From NCBI GenBank assembly GCA_016283195.1, contig JAEEML010000129.1:1-19938 (forward strand): DNA of 19,938 nucleotides, written 5' to 3'. How positions within the stretch are numbered: the first letter of the stretch is position 1; the number at the start of each line of letters is the position of its first letter. The notes beneath the pieces are model-generated. The model worked only from the letters and a program-made list of their open reading frames with translations, was not told the DNA's origin and ran no database searches. The translations under genes and the position numbers were made by a program. Source of the stretch: Deltaproteobacteria bacterium. GTDB lineage: Bacteria > JAEEML01. This document shows, one piece after another, positions 1-7,853 of the stretch.

Positions 1-1893
1 CAAAGCCGAACTGCGCCCCTCTTGGCTAAGGTTGTAATAAACGCGGTTAAAAGTTTGATAAACAGCGCTGTCGGTATTGATGGAAACCCATTCCAAAGTA
101 TAGGCTAAATTGATGCGCCAATAGTCATTAAGCCAATAGCCGAAGCCGGGGGAAATACCGGTGGATTCACGCTGAAAATAGTTGTAATATTCTTGAGTTG
201 CATAGGCTTTGCCGGTCATTGACCACATGGAATCCAAAAAGTACGGCTCGGAAAATTGCAAGCTAGCCAATTTGCGCCCGTAAGTGCCAAAAGAGAGCTG
301 AGCTTGCAAAGAGAGATATTGGCCGCGGCCGAAGAGATTGTTTTGGGTGATTTGCCCGGTTAAGACAAAGCCTTCCAAGGTGCTGTAGCCGGCGCCGAGT
401 TGGAAAGTGCCAGAGGGCTTTTCTTTAATAGTTACAATAACATCCACTACATTTGGCAGAGTTGAAGGCTGAGTGGTTATTTCCACTGTTTCAAAATAGC
501 CAAGTTGATAAATGCGCGCTTTGGAGCGGTTTATGCCGGTGGCACTATATAGCTCGCCTTCGACAATGCGCATTTCGCGGCGGATGACTTTGTCACGCGT
601 TACTGTGTTGCCAACAATATCGATGCGCCCAAAATAGACGAGTGGCCCTTTTTCGATGGAAGTGTTGATGTCAACAGTTAAGTCTTCATGCGGGGTGCTC
701 TCCGGCACGATGTTGGCATAGGCATAACCCTCGTCCTGATAGAGGGTGGTGATGCGCTGGATATTGTCAAAGAGCTTGCTGCGGTTAAATATTTCACCCT
801 TTTTGACGGTGAGCATATTTTGCAAAATTTCCGGGCTGCTAACTACTTTGCCATCTTTATTTAGGAGATCCATCTCGCCGGAAAAAGTGAGCTCGCCCAG
901 TGAGTACTGCGGCCCCTCTTCAATGGCAATGCTGATGTAAAGCCTTGAAAAATCATTGGAAATAGTGACTTCCGGCGGGCTGATTTTTACCTGGATATAG
1001 CCGTGGTCGTAATAGAGCGCTTGCAGGCGGAGAATATCCATTTGCAAGTTTTCGTCTTTAAAAGTGCTGGTGCCCATGATGGCGCTTATTATATTGCTCT
1101 CGCGCGTTTGCATGGCTTTTTTGAGCTGTTTATCGGAGAGAGCTTCGTTGCCGATAAAAGTAATGGAGTGGATTTTAACTTCCTTGCGTTCTTCAATGTT
1201 AAAGACAATATCCACCATGGAGCCGTCGTCCGTGGGGGTAACCACACTGTTTACTTGCACCAGGTAATAGCCTTTTTCTACATAGGCAGCTTTGATTTTT
1301 TCTTCGTTGCGGCGCAGATCGGCGCGGTTTAAAACCGTAGCAATTTTGAGATCTATTTCTTCGTCTAAGTCGTCTTTATCTAATTTTTGGTTGCCCTCAT
1401 AAGTGATGGTGCGGATAGTTGGGTGTTCAACTAGATAATAATAAAGGATAATTTCATCGCCGGAGAATGATATAAAAGCCGATACTTCTTTGAAAAAGCC
1501 CATGCGGTAAATAGTGCGGATATCTTCGGAAACAGCCTCCGGGGAGAAAAAGTCGTTGGGTCTGACGCCTATTTTTACCAGCACGCTATCTATAGTGAGA
1601 TAGCGCAGACCGCGGATTTTTATCTCGGCAATGCGCTTTTGAGTTATCTTGGCTATAATGTCGGAATCATCAATAAAATCAACAGGCATTAGCCCTTTGG
1701 TGTCGGGCATTATGTCTTCGGCTGAGAGATCTCTCAAGGCAGCCCTGGTGGGCAAAGGAGACTCTTCCTCGCCTTCAAAGAGGTCGCCGCCATTTTCCCA
1801 ATTGGCGCCATCCCCATACTGGGCTATTGCAACGCTTTGCCAGGTTGTAAATGTGGCAACCAAGCAAAATAAAAGAAGTTTTATATCATTCAC
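1..1893 (-). CDS. bamA: BamA, outer membrane protein assembly factor (C-terminus beyond window)
   Basis: Core subunit of the machine that folds and inserts beta-barrel proteins into the outer membrane. The 631 visible residues begin with a signal peptide (hydrophobic residues 5-17, likely cleavage after AIA at 24). An acidic linker follows, then five POTRA-like repeats from about residue 86 to 490, each with a GxxxL/T...YxxxGY pattern (for example AAYVEKGYYLVQV, LYQDEGYAYANI). The beta-barrel starts near residue 493 (GTFQLGAGYSTLEGF) and runs off the left edge, so about 150-200 residues are missing. The start is GTG at 1893. Its GTGA overlaps the TGA stop of lolD, and a GGAG lies 8 bases upstream, so translation is probably coupled to lolD. 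BamA in operon with lolCD is typical of deltaproteobacterial genomes. Confidence 0.96.
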   Translation of the reverse strand, partial: MNDIKLLLFCLVATFTTWQSVAIAQYGDGANWENGGDLFEGEEESPLPTRAALRDLSAEDIMPDTKGLMPVDFIDDSDIIAKITQKRIAEIKIRGLRYLTIDSVLVKIGVRPNDFFSPEAVSEDIRTIYRMGFFKEVSAFISFSGDEIILYYYLVEHPTIRTITYEGNQKLDKDDLDEEIDLKIATVLNRADLRRNEEKIKAAYVEKGYYLVQVNSVVTPTDDGSMVDIVFNIEERKEVKIHSITFIGNEALSDKQLKKAMQTRESNIISAIMGTSTFKDENLQMDILRLQALYYDHGYIQVKISPPEVTISNDFSRLYISIAIEEGPQYSLGELTFSGEMDLLNKDGKVVSSPEILQNMLTVKKGEIFNRSKLFDNIQRITTLYQDEGYAYANIVPESTPHEDLTVDINTSIEKGPLVYFGRIDIVGNTVTRDKVIRREMRIVEGELYSATGINRSKARIYQLGYFETVEITTQPSTLPNVVDVIVTIKEKPSGTFQLGAGYSTLEGFVLTGQITQNNLFGRGQYLSLQAQLSFGTYGRKLASLQFSEPYFLDSMWSMTGKAYATQEYYNYFQRESTGISPGFGYWLNDYWRINLAYTLEWVSINTDSAVYQTFNRVYYNLSQEGRSSAL

Positions 1894-2576
1894 GAGCAAA
1901 GCTCCACAAATTTTCCGTTTTCCAGCAAAAGCTGCCTTGGCATTGAAGCTGCCAAGGCGCGATTGTGGGTGACTAATATCAAAGTAATGTGATGACGTCT
2001 ATTAAGATCGAACAATAAATCGTGAATTCCTTGTGCCGTTTTGTCATCTAAGTTGCCGGTGACTTCATCAGCCAGGAGCAGTGGCGGTTTCATTACCAGG
2101 GCGCGAGCCAAAGAAACGCGCTGTTGTTCGCCGCCGGAGAGCTCGCCCGGGCGGTGATCCAGACGGTGGCTCATATTTACTTCTTCCAAAACTTCGGCGG
2201 CCAGTTTTCTTGCTTCGGCCGGAGATTTGCGGGCGATGAGTGCCGGTAGCATGACATTTTCTATAGCGGTAAATTCCGGCAACAGATGGTGAAACTGAAA
2301 GACAAAGCCAATGTTTTTATTGCGTATTTCTGCAAGTTCTGCGCCGCTTAGATTAGTTAATTCATGGCCGGCTACGGTGATTGAGCCACTGTCCGGAGTG
2401 TCCAGAGTGCCCACCATGTGCAAAAATGTGCTCTTGCCGGCTCCGGAAGAGCCGATGATGGAGACCATCTCGCCGGCCGGGATTTCTAAATCAATGCCCT
2501 TTAAAACCTCTATTTCACGTTCTTCGAGGTAATATTTTTTATAAAGGTTTTTTATGGAAATCATAGGGTTATCCAT
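1890..2576 (-). CDS. lolD: LolD, ATPase of the lipoprotein-releasing ABC transporter
   Basis: Cytoplasmic ATPase that powers extraction of outer-membrane lipoproteins from the inner membrane with LolC/E-type permeases. All ABC motifs are present: Walker A GSSGAGKS, a Q-loop in [17 protein letters not shown] (LolD-like), signature LSGGEQQR, Walker B LLLADE and the H-loop VTHNRA. The usual DEPTGNLD reads DEVTGNLD here. I choose ATG 2576 (228 residues), because a GAGGG lies 8 bases upstream; an in-frame TTG at 2591 has no better site. The gene overlaps the end of lolC by 8 bases and the start of bamA by 4, so all three should be translated from one message. Family membership is secure. LolD rather than MacB is supported by the short single-domain length and the lolC and bamA neighbours. 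Confidence 0.95.
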   Translation of the reverse strand: MDNPMISIKNLYKKYYLEEREIEVLKGIDLEIPAGEMVSIIGSSGAGKSTFLHMVGTLDTPDSGSITVAGHELTNLSGAELAEIRNKNIGFVFQFHHLLPEFTAIENVMLPALIARKSPAEARKLAAEVLEEVNMSHRLDHRPGELSGGEQQRVSLARALVMKPPLLLADEVTGNLDDKTAQGIHDLLFDLNRRHHITLILVTHNRALAASMPRQLLLENGKFVELCS

Positions 2577-4428
2577 CGCGCAGACCCTCAACCGGATTAT
2601 AGCGCTCAGCTAGCCTTGAGGGGAATACCGCAGCCAAAAAGGTGATAGCCAGGGCGCTTACGACAATGAGAACAACATCGAGAACTTCCAGATATACCGG
2701 TAGCTCGTCTATATAATAAACCTCGGGATCCAGCCAAACGCCGAAAGTTTTGGTGAGGTAGCAGAGGGTAATGCCCAGGAGCGTGCCTAATAGTGTGCCC
2801 AGCGCTCCAATGATAAGCCCCTGAAAAACAAAAACTTTCATCACTGTTAGGTCGCTGGCGCCCATTGATTTTAAGAGAGCGATGGCCTGGCCCTTTTCCA
2901 TTACCGACATAGTGAGTGTGTTGATGATGGAAAAACTGGCCACCAGCACGATAAAAATGAGCACCACAAAGGTAACCACTTTTTCCAGTTCCACACTGGC
3001 GAGGAGCGCTTCGTTTTTGCGTTTCCAATCGTGGATGCGGTGGGGATAGCCGCCCAGAGTTTTGAGCACAGTCGGCGCTATGCGCTCGGTATCTCTAGCC
3101 TCTTTAAGGCGGATACCGATGCCGCTCACAGTCTCCGGAGTATCAAAAAAAGCCTGCGCGGTGCTAAGCGGTATATACATGAATTTAGAGTCGTATTCAT
3201 ACATACGGCTATTGAAAATCCCGCCTACGACAAAAGAGCGGCTCTTGGGAATGGGGCCAATTGGTGAGAGCTCTTCGTGGATGGGGGAAACTATGCGGAT
3301 GGTGTCGCCGATGTCGGCGGAGAGGATGCGCATAAGTTCGGTGCCGATGAGAATTTTAGTCGGTGTGGTATCGGCAATAGTTATGCCGGGCAGGGGGCTC
3401 TTTTGTTGCTTTTTCTCTCCTTGGTAATCTGGGTCTAAAAAGTCGCAATCGCCAAGCTCAACGTGGTCAAAAATATTAATAACTTTGGCAGCTTCGTTTT
3501 TGCGGACTCCAAAGAGCATGGCTCCAGCCAGATTGGTGTCGCTGGCTACCATCACTTCGCCCATGAGGTATGGGTAAGCGGCTACTACTTGATCTAACGC
3601 CTCGACATCTTTAACTTTTTCGTCGTAGTCAGTTATTTGATAGCCCTCATAGGTGGAGGCAGTGAGGTGGGCATTGGCGCCAATCATTTTTTCAATCATA
3701 TCGCGTTCGAAACCTGAGAGCACACCAATGCTGACAATCATCAGGGCGACGCCCAAAGTAACGCCGAAAATAGAAATAAAAGTGACAGTTGAAAGAGCCG
3801 CAGTTTTTTTTGCTCGCACAAATCTCCAGGCAATGAGCCGCTCTACATAGGTGGAATTATTGGCATTTTTTTCGCCGGTGAAAAGATAGGTGAGGCAGGC
3901 AGCCACCTCCAGAATGAGGCCGCCGGCAAGAGGTGCGGCCACCAAAAAGCGCAGTTCCGGCGAAGCAATACCCACCAGATAATAGCGCGGATAAAAGACA
4001 GCTATAGCTATTTCAGTGGCGATAAAAAGAGCCGCCAGCAGTGAAAATGGCGAGAGTTTTTTGGCTCTAAATGTGGGCCAAAAGCCGGAGATGGCACAGG
4101 AAAAGGCAATGCCCAGCCAGGCTATGGCGCTATGGCGGGCTATGGTGCCGCCCAGCAAAATAAATGCCGCGAGGAAAAGGCCGTTTAAAAGCACCAGCAT
4201 GGTGGCGGTCCAGGCGGTTAGTTTAGGCGAAAGGGCGCTTTGCCTAATATTAAGAGCCTCTTTGGACCGCTGCTTCTTAAGGAGGCGCGCTATAAAAAAG
4301 ATTAGAAAATCGAGCCCACAAAAGGCGCAAAAGAGAATAAGGCTGAAAAGACGGGCATCTTTAGCCAGCTCTTCGGGAGTTGGACCGGCGAGGTGAAAAA
4401 GGGCAGCAATGTGACTAAATGTAAGCAC
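2569..4428 (-). CDS. lolC: LolC/LolE-family lipoprotein-releasing permease with long membrane N-extension
   Basis: Inner-membrane permease that hands lipoproteins to the periplasmic carrier. From the chosen start it has 619 residues; usual LolC/E is about 400-415. The family core starts near residue 193 (YVERLIAWRFVRAKK). It has a first membrane segment (VTFISIFGVTLGVALMIVSI), a large periplasmic domain, and three C-terminal segments with the family hallmark MEKGQAIALLKSMGAS. Ahead of the core are about 190 residues with roughly five hydrophobic segments (for example LFSLILFCAFCGLDFLIFF and FSLLAALFIATEIAIAVF). I favour GTG 4428, which has GGAG 5 bases upstream. The frame stays open to a GTG at 4527 (652 residues) with no evident ribosome site, and another GTG at 4510-4512 has a GGAG about 10 bases away. 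Only one permease gene adjoins lolD, so it may work as a homodimer (inference). Confidence 0.9.
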   Translation of the reverse strand: MLTFSHIAALFHLAGPTPEELAKDARLFSLILFCAFCGLDFLIFFIARLLKKQRSKEALNIRQSALSPKLTAWTATMLVLLNGLFLAAFILLGGTIARHSAIAWLGIAFSCAISGFWPTFRAKKLSPFSLLAALFIATEIAIAVFYPRYYLVGIASPELRFLVAAPLAGGLILEVAACLTYLFTGEKNANNSTYVERLIAWRFVRAKKTAALSTVTFISIFGVTLGVALMIVSIGVLSGFERDMIEKMIGANAHLTASTYEGYQITDYDEKVKDVEALDQVVAAYPYLMGEVMVASDTNLAGAMLFGVRKNEAAKVINIFDHVELGDCDFLDPDYQGEKKQQKSPLPGITIADTTPTKILIGTELMRILSADIGDTIRIVSPIHEELSPIGPIPKSRSFVVGGIFNSRMYEYDSKFMYIPLSTAQAFFDTPETVSGIGIRLKEARDTERIAPTVLKTLGGYPHRIHDWKRKNEALLASVELEKVVTFVVLIFIVLVASFSIINTLTMSVMEKGQAIALLKSMGASDLTVMKVFVFQGLIIGALGTLLGTLLGITLCYLTKTFGVWLDPEVYYIDELPVYLEVLDVVLIVVSALAITFLAAVFPSRLAERYNPVEGLRDG

Positions 4429-4648
4429 CGATTCTCCGCTTTGCGGCCTCAAAAAAGCCCGGTAAAATCTAAAAAATTTATTTTTAAGCCCAACTGGCTG
4501 GTGGTTAAACACCCAAAAAAGCTCCACCGGCCCAAAAGTGCGCGGGGAACGGGCGACTATTTAGCACTATGGCACCTTATTTTTCAAGGCTTCATTGGTT
4601 TTTTATGTGTGAAAAAAACAGAGATGTAAGGAGCCACATTTTGGCGCC
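4429..4648. other. lysS-lolC gap; possible 5' extension of lolC
   Basis: If lolC starts at 4428 this is a 220-base non-coding gap; if at 4527 it is 121 bases. Just after the lysS stop the minus strand can form a weak stem (GGCGCC against GGCTCC, one mismatch), followed about 12 bases later by a run of seven Ts. This is a poor candidate terminator. An AT-rich stretch upstream of 4428 could hold a promoter, but no convincing -35/-10 pair was found. Confidence 0.35.
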
Positions 4649-6166
4649 TTAGTTCACCGGCTTCATGGTGGGGAACAAAATAACATCGCGGATGGAGGCG
4701 TTATTGGTTAAGAGCATAATCAGCCGGTCTATGCCGATGCCGCAACCGCCGGTTGGTGGCAGGCCGTATTCCAGAGCGCGCACATAGTCATAATCGCACT
4801 CGTGGGCCTCTTCGTCGCCAGCCGCTTTTTGGGCCACCTGCTCCTCAAAGCGGGCCAGCTGGTCGGCCGGGTCGTTGAGCTCGCTAAAGGCATTGGCCAA
4901 TTCGTGGCCAGTGACATAGAGCTCAAAGCGCTCCACCAGGCGCGGGTCGCTCTCTTTTTTGCGCGAAAGCGGCGAGACATCTTTGGGAAAATCCATGATA
5001 AATGTTGGATTTACCAGCTTTTCTTCGCATGAAGCTTCAAAAATGGCCGCCACCAGCTTGCCGTGAGTCACCACTTTTTCTTCTATGCCCAGGCGCCCAG
5101 CCACCGCTTTGGCTACCTCAAAGTCATCAAAAACATTTTCTTCTATGCCGCCGATTTCGCGGATGGCCTCAGCCATGGTGAGGCGCTTCCACGGGCGAGC
5201 CAGCGAGACGCGCTTATCGCCATAAGGCAAATAGCGCACGCCGTCTTCCACTTCGCCCAGGTTAAGATTATCGGCCACAGTACAAATGAGGTCTTCCACC
5301 AGATCCATGAGTTTTATGTAATTGCTATAGGCTTCGTAAAACTCAATAGTGGTAAATTCGGGATTGTGAGTGGTGTCCATGCCCTCGTTGCGGAAGCAGC
5401 GGTTAAGCTCAAAAACGCGGTCAAAGCCGCCCACTACCAGGCGCTTTAAATAGAGCTCCGGGGCAATGCGCATATAAAGCGGAATATCAAGAGCGTTGTG
5501 GTGCGTTTTAAAGGGGCGGGCTGCCGCGCCGCCGGCCATGGTGTGCATCATCGGCGTTTCCACCTCGATATAGCCCTTATCTTCCATAAAGCGGCGCACC
5601 TCACTCACAATTTTGGAGCGCAGCATGAGCGTTTTGCGCGATTCTTCATTGACCACCAGGTCAACATAGCGCTGGCGATAGCGGGCTTCCGGGTCGCTAA
5701 AGGCATCAAAAGTCTGGCCGTCTTTGCGCTTTACCACTGGCAACGGGCGGATGGCTTTAGAGAGCAGGCGGAAGGAGTCGGCGTGAATGGTGAGTTCGCC
5801 GGTTTTACTCTTCATCAAGTAGCCGCTAAGGCCAATAATATCGCCAAGATCGGAGAGCTTAAAGACGCCAAATTCTTTCTCGGTAAGGTCGTTTTTGCTC
5901 ACATAGGCCTGGATGCGCCCAGTGCGATCCTGAATACGCAAAAAGGCCGCTTTGCCAAAGGAATTTAGAGCCATAATGCGCCCGGCAACAGCTACCACAA
6001 TGTGTTTTTCCCTAAGCTCTTCGCCATCTTCCGCGCCGTACTTAGCCGCAATTTCGCTGGCTAGAGCATTTGGCTCAAAATCATTGGGGTAAAACTTTTC
6101 GCCGAGGGCCAGGGCGGAGGCCAATTTCTCTTTTCTTACCGCTATTTGCTCGCTAACTTCTTCCAT
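4649..6166 (-). CDS. lysS: Lysyl-tRNA synthetase, class II
   Basis: Charges tRNA-Lys with lysine in the cytoplasm. It has 505 residues, the normal length for bacterial LysS. An N-terminal OB-fold anticodon-binding domain (VAVAGRIMALNSFGKAAFLRI, about residues 57-150) is followed by the linker DPEARYRQRYVDL and the class II catalytic core. Motif 2 is FRNEGMDTTHNPEF and motif 3 is GIGIDRLIMLL near the C-terminus. Motif 2 carries DTTHNPEF in place of the S-x-RHNPEF of enterobacterial and Bacillus enzymes; as I recall, this form occurs in deltaproteobacterial and eukaryotic enzymes. ATG 6166 has AAGAGG 5 bases upstream and a promoter about 60-85 bases further up. It is the first gene ahead of lolC-lolD-bamA, a conserved order in Desulfobacterota. 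Confidence 0.97.
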   Translation of the reverse strand: MEEVSEQIAVRKEKLASALALGEKFYPNDFEPNALASEIAAKYGAEDGEELREKHIVVAVAGRIMALNSFGKAAFLRIQDRTGRIQAYVSKNDLTEKEFGVFKLSDLGDIIGLSGYLMKSKTGELTIHADSFRLLSKAIRPLPVVKRKDGQTFDAFSDPEARYRQRYVDLVVNEESRKTLMLRSKIVSEVRRFMEDKGYIEVETPMMHTMAGGAAARPFKTHHNALDIPLYMRIAPELYLKRLVVGGFDRVFELNRCFRNEGMDTTHNPEFTTIEFYEAYSNYIKLMDLVEDLICTVADNLNLGEVEDGVRYLPYGDKRVSLARPWKRLTMAEAIREIGGIEENVFDDFEVAKAVAGRLGIEEKVVTHGKLVAAIFEASCEEKLVNPTFIMDFPKDVSPLSRKKESDPRLVERFELYVTGHELANAFSELNDPADQLARFEEQVAQKAAGDEEAHECDYDYVRALEYGLPPTGGCGIGIDRLIMLLTNNASIRDVILFPTMKPVN

Positions 6167-6222
6167 AATAACCTCTTATTGCTATTGATGCATCCGCCGA
6201 CAGTGCCAAACGGAGCAGGCGC

Positions 6223-6251
6223 TTTATATGCCTTTTGCGGCGGAAAGACAA
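6223..6251 (-). promoter_or_regulatory. Predicted sigma-70 promoter of lysS
   Basis: On the minus strand, -35 TTGTCT (6251-6246), a 17-base spacer and -10 TATAAA (6228-6223). Transcription would start near 6216, giving a leader of about 50 bases before the lysS ATG. The fit to the sigma-70 consensus and the position support it. Confidence 0.6.
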
Positions 6252-6308
6252 GGGGGGAGCGCTTGGCCTTTTTGCGCCATCATCTCCCGGCACTCTCTGC
6301 CTGCGGCG

Positions 6309-6373
6309 CCCTCACCCCACAGGTAGTGGAAATTATGGCATATCACCCTCTCCATTTTTACAAATAGAGAGGG
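6309..6373 (-). repeat. Palindromic intergenic repeat, copy 1
   Basis: A 65-base element. On the minus strand it opens with CCCTCTC, forms a 7-bp stem with GAGAGGG (6352-6346) around a 14-base loop, and ends in GGGGTGAGGG (6318-6309). The loop holds ATTTGTAAAAAT, which recurs exactly at 17400-17411 on the plus strand; the ending GGGGTGAGGG recurs at 17428-17437. The element sits between a lipoprotein gene and the lysS promoter, where its hairpin could end transcription or protect RNA ends (inference). Confidence 0.6.
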
Positions 6374-6466
6374 CTCATCTTGTTGAATTTTCACATATTT
6401 TGTTGAGTGAGGTGCAACGGAAGTAGCGGAGGTTTTCCCCAAAAAAGAAAGGTATAAATCTAACTC

Positions 6467-7000
6467 TTACATGCACTGAAGATTATTATTAATAACGATT
6501 TCGCCGGAGCCTGTGGCCAAATCTATTTTCCCGGACCAGATTTTCTTTTCGCCGTTATTATCACCGTAGCCATCTGTCTTTTTGGTAAAAGTCAGATTAA
6601 TGGATGCATCTTCATCAATAACGGCACTCGTTTTTAAGTCGTAGCGACAAGAACCGCATTTGTAGCCATCTTTGGAAGTATCCTTGGCCAGGCTTACCAA
6701 AGAGTAGCCTTTATCATCTTTAGTGAGCGCTAAGGAATATTCCCAGTCGGGGCCGCAATCATTGCAGAGGTTATCGTGCATGAGGCTAAGAGTTTTGGTG
6801 CCTTTATCGTAGGCCCAGAGCAGGCGCTCGGTTTGGACATCGGCATCGTCTGCCTGAAGAGCCTGCTTAATGGCAACACTGGCAAAGGGCAAATCTTCCC
6901 GGCACTTCGACACTTCCGTTTTTTCGTTGAGCTGGCTTGAACCGCAAGCGGCTAAATTAAGCATGACTATGCCCAACATAATAGCACAGATTTTCTTCAT
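6467..7000 (-). CDS. Small cysteine-rich predicted lipoprotein, function unknown
   Basis: A 177-residue protein with a signal peptide and lipobox: MKKICAIMLGIVMLNLAAC, lipidated Cys at 19. The next residue is Gly, so outer-membrane sorting by Lol is expected. The mature part has six more cysteines, two in CNDC and CGSC pairs and one near the C-terminal end (LQCM), suggesting up to three disulfides or, less likely, a metal site. I recognise no family. I chose ATG 7000, not the in-frame upstream start at 7072, because GAGGA lies 7 bases before it, the signal peptide starts there, and the upstream residues overlap the promoter. It appears to be a single-gene unit. Confidence 0.8.
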   Translation of the reverse strand: MKKICAIMLGIVMLNLAACGSSQLNEKTEVSKCREDLPFASVAIKQALQADDADVQTERLLWAYDKGTKTLSLMHDNLCNDCGPDWEYSLALTKDDKGYSLVSLAKDTSKDGYKCGSCRYDLKTSAVIDEDASINLTFTKKTDGYGDNNGEKKIWSGKIDLATGSGEIVINNNLQCM

Positions 7001-7067
7001 GGCGATTTCCTCATTTCTTTTGTGTAACCATTTGCCGTTATTGAGTAAATAAATAACAGCACTACCC

Positions 7068-7097
7068 AGCATATTGGAGATGGCTACTTGGTGTCAA
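7068..7097 (-). promoter_or_regulatory. Predicted sigma-70 promoter of the Cys-rich lipoprotein gene
   Basis: Minus strand: perfect -35 TTGACA (7097-7092), 18-base spacer, -10 TATGCT (7073-7068). The leader to ATG 7000 is about 60 bases. Confidence 0.6.
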
Positions 7098-7124
7098 GTC
7101 ACTAGAATTTTAGAGTATTTTAGC

Positions 7125-7853
7125 TTAGTTAAACTCTGCTGTCTCTTCTCCTGCTTTATCTTCCAAGAGGGTATTTAATTTTTTGAGCAGCTCTGGCCAG
7201 GAGAAGTAGCCCTCCTTGGGTACTCCGGCGTCATTTATGCCCCAAAAGGGGATATGGGCCGCCTTGGCTCCAGCTTCATCAAGAGCCGGGCTGTCGCCTA
7301 TTATGAGACTGTTGCTTCCGGCCACTTTGAAACTATCCAGCGCGGCCTGAAAGGCAATAGGGGCGGGTTTTAATTGGCCAAATTCTTCGCTGGAGAGCAA
7401 AAGATCAAAGAGCTCTGCGGAAAGTCCCAGGGCGGTGAGGCGCTCGGCAATGTGGTCATAATCGGAGACGATAAAGAGTTTTATTTGTTTCTCTTTGGCC
7501 TTTATGAGCCACTCTTTGAGCCCGGGGCGGGGCTCGGCTTTTTTTTGCAAAAGAGCGATAAAAGCCCGCCAAAATTCTTCATTGTACCACTCTTCTGCCC
7601 GGTTTTTGGAAATATGGGCTCGCGCGGCCAGTTGGTGGAAGAGGGAGAGCTTTAGGTGGTCGCTATCGCTAAAGAGCTCATGGCGGACGGTTTGGCGCAC
7701 CGCGTTAAAATGGCGCAAAATGCCGATGGAGCGCCAGAGTTTTAGGGCCATAAAGAGCTTTTTTGAGCCCTTTAAGCTGTAAAGAGTGCCATCCAAGTCA
7801 AAGATGACAGCTTTTTGCGGCCCTTTAGGCTTTTGCGGTGCCTCGGCACTCAT
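7125..7853 (-). CDS. HAD-superfamily hydrolase (phosphatase-like)
   Basis: A 242-residue cytoplasmic HAD hydrolase. Motif I is FDLDGTLY, with nucleophile Asp19 and acid/base Asp21. Motif II is the Ser in LFIVSDYDH, the catalytic Lys is in QLKPAP, and the metal-binding motif is IIGDSPALDEAGAKAA. The helical cap between motifs I and II fits subfamily I (phosphoglycolate-phosphatase-like). The substrate cannot be told from sequence. ATG 7853 overlaps the stop of the acyltransferase gene (ATGA), so the two are translationally coupled. Dephosphorylation of a lipid precursor or of a product of the upstream PHP enzyme is conceivable, but this is only context. The first ten or so residues are Lys/Pro-rich and poorly constrained. 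Confidence 0.88.
   Translation of the reverse strand: MSAEAPQKPKGPQKAVIFDLDGTLYSLKGSKKLFMALKLWRSIGILRHFNAVRQTVRHELFSDSDHLKLSLFHQLAARAHISKNRAEEWYNEEFWRAFIALLQKKAEPRPGLKEWLIKAKEKQIKLFIVSDYDHIAERLTALGLSAELFDLLLSSEEFGQLKPAPIAFQAALDSFKVAGSNSLIIGDSPALDEAGAKAAHIPFWGINDAGVPKEGYFSWPELLKKLNTLLEDKAGEETAEFN

Larger units (their letters stand above)
6167..6466. other. 300-base intergenic region upstream of lysS
   Basis: Holds the lysS leader and promoter (6167-6251), the palindromic repeat (6309-6373), and about 90 bases after the stop of the Cys-rich lipoprotein gene with no clear U-tract terminator. Short open frames here on either strand lack ribosome sites and are not taken as genes. Confidence 0.6.

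Noticed and set aside
1003-1332. A 109-codon plus-strand open frame within bamA
   Set aside because: Antisense shadow of the POTRA region, which is unmistakable on the minus strand.
5063-5968. Plus-strand open frames of 128 and 156 codons opposite lysS
   Set aside because: Antisense shadows of a complete, conserved lysyl-tRNA synthetase.
6224-6442. Open frames on both strands in the lysS upstream region
   Set aside because: They run through the palindromic repeat and the lysS promoter, and show no domain or ribosome site.
7001-7072. N-terminal extension of the Cys-rich lipoprotein by 24 residues
   Set aside because: It would bury the signal peptide, and its first codon lies in the predicted -10 box.
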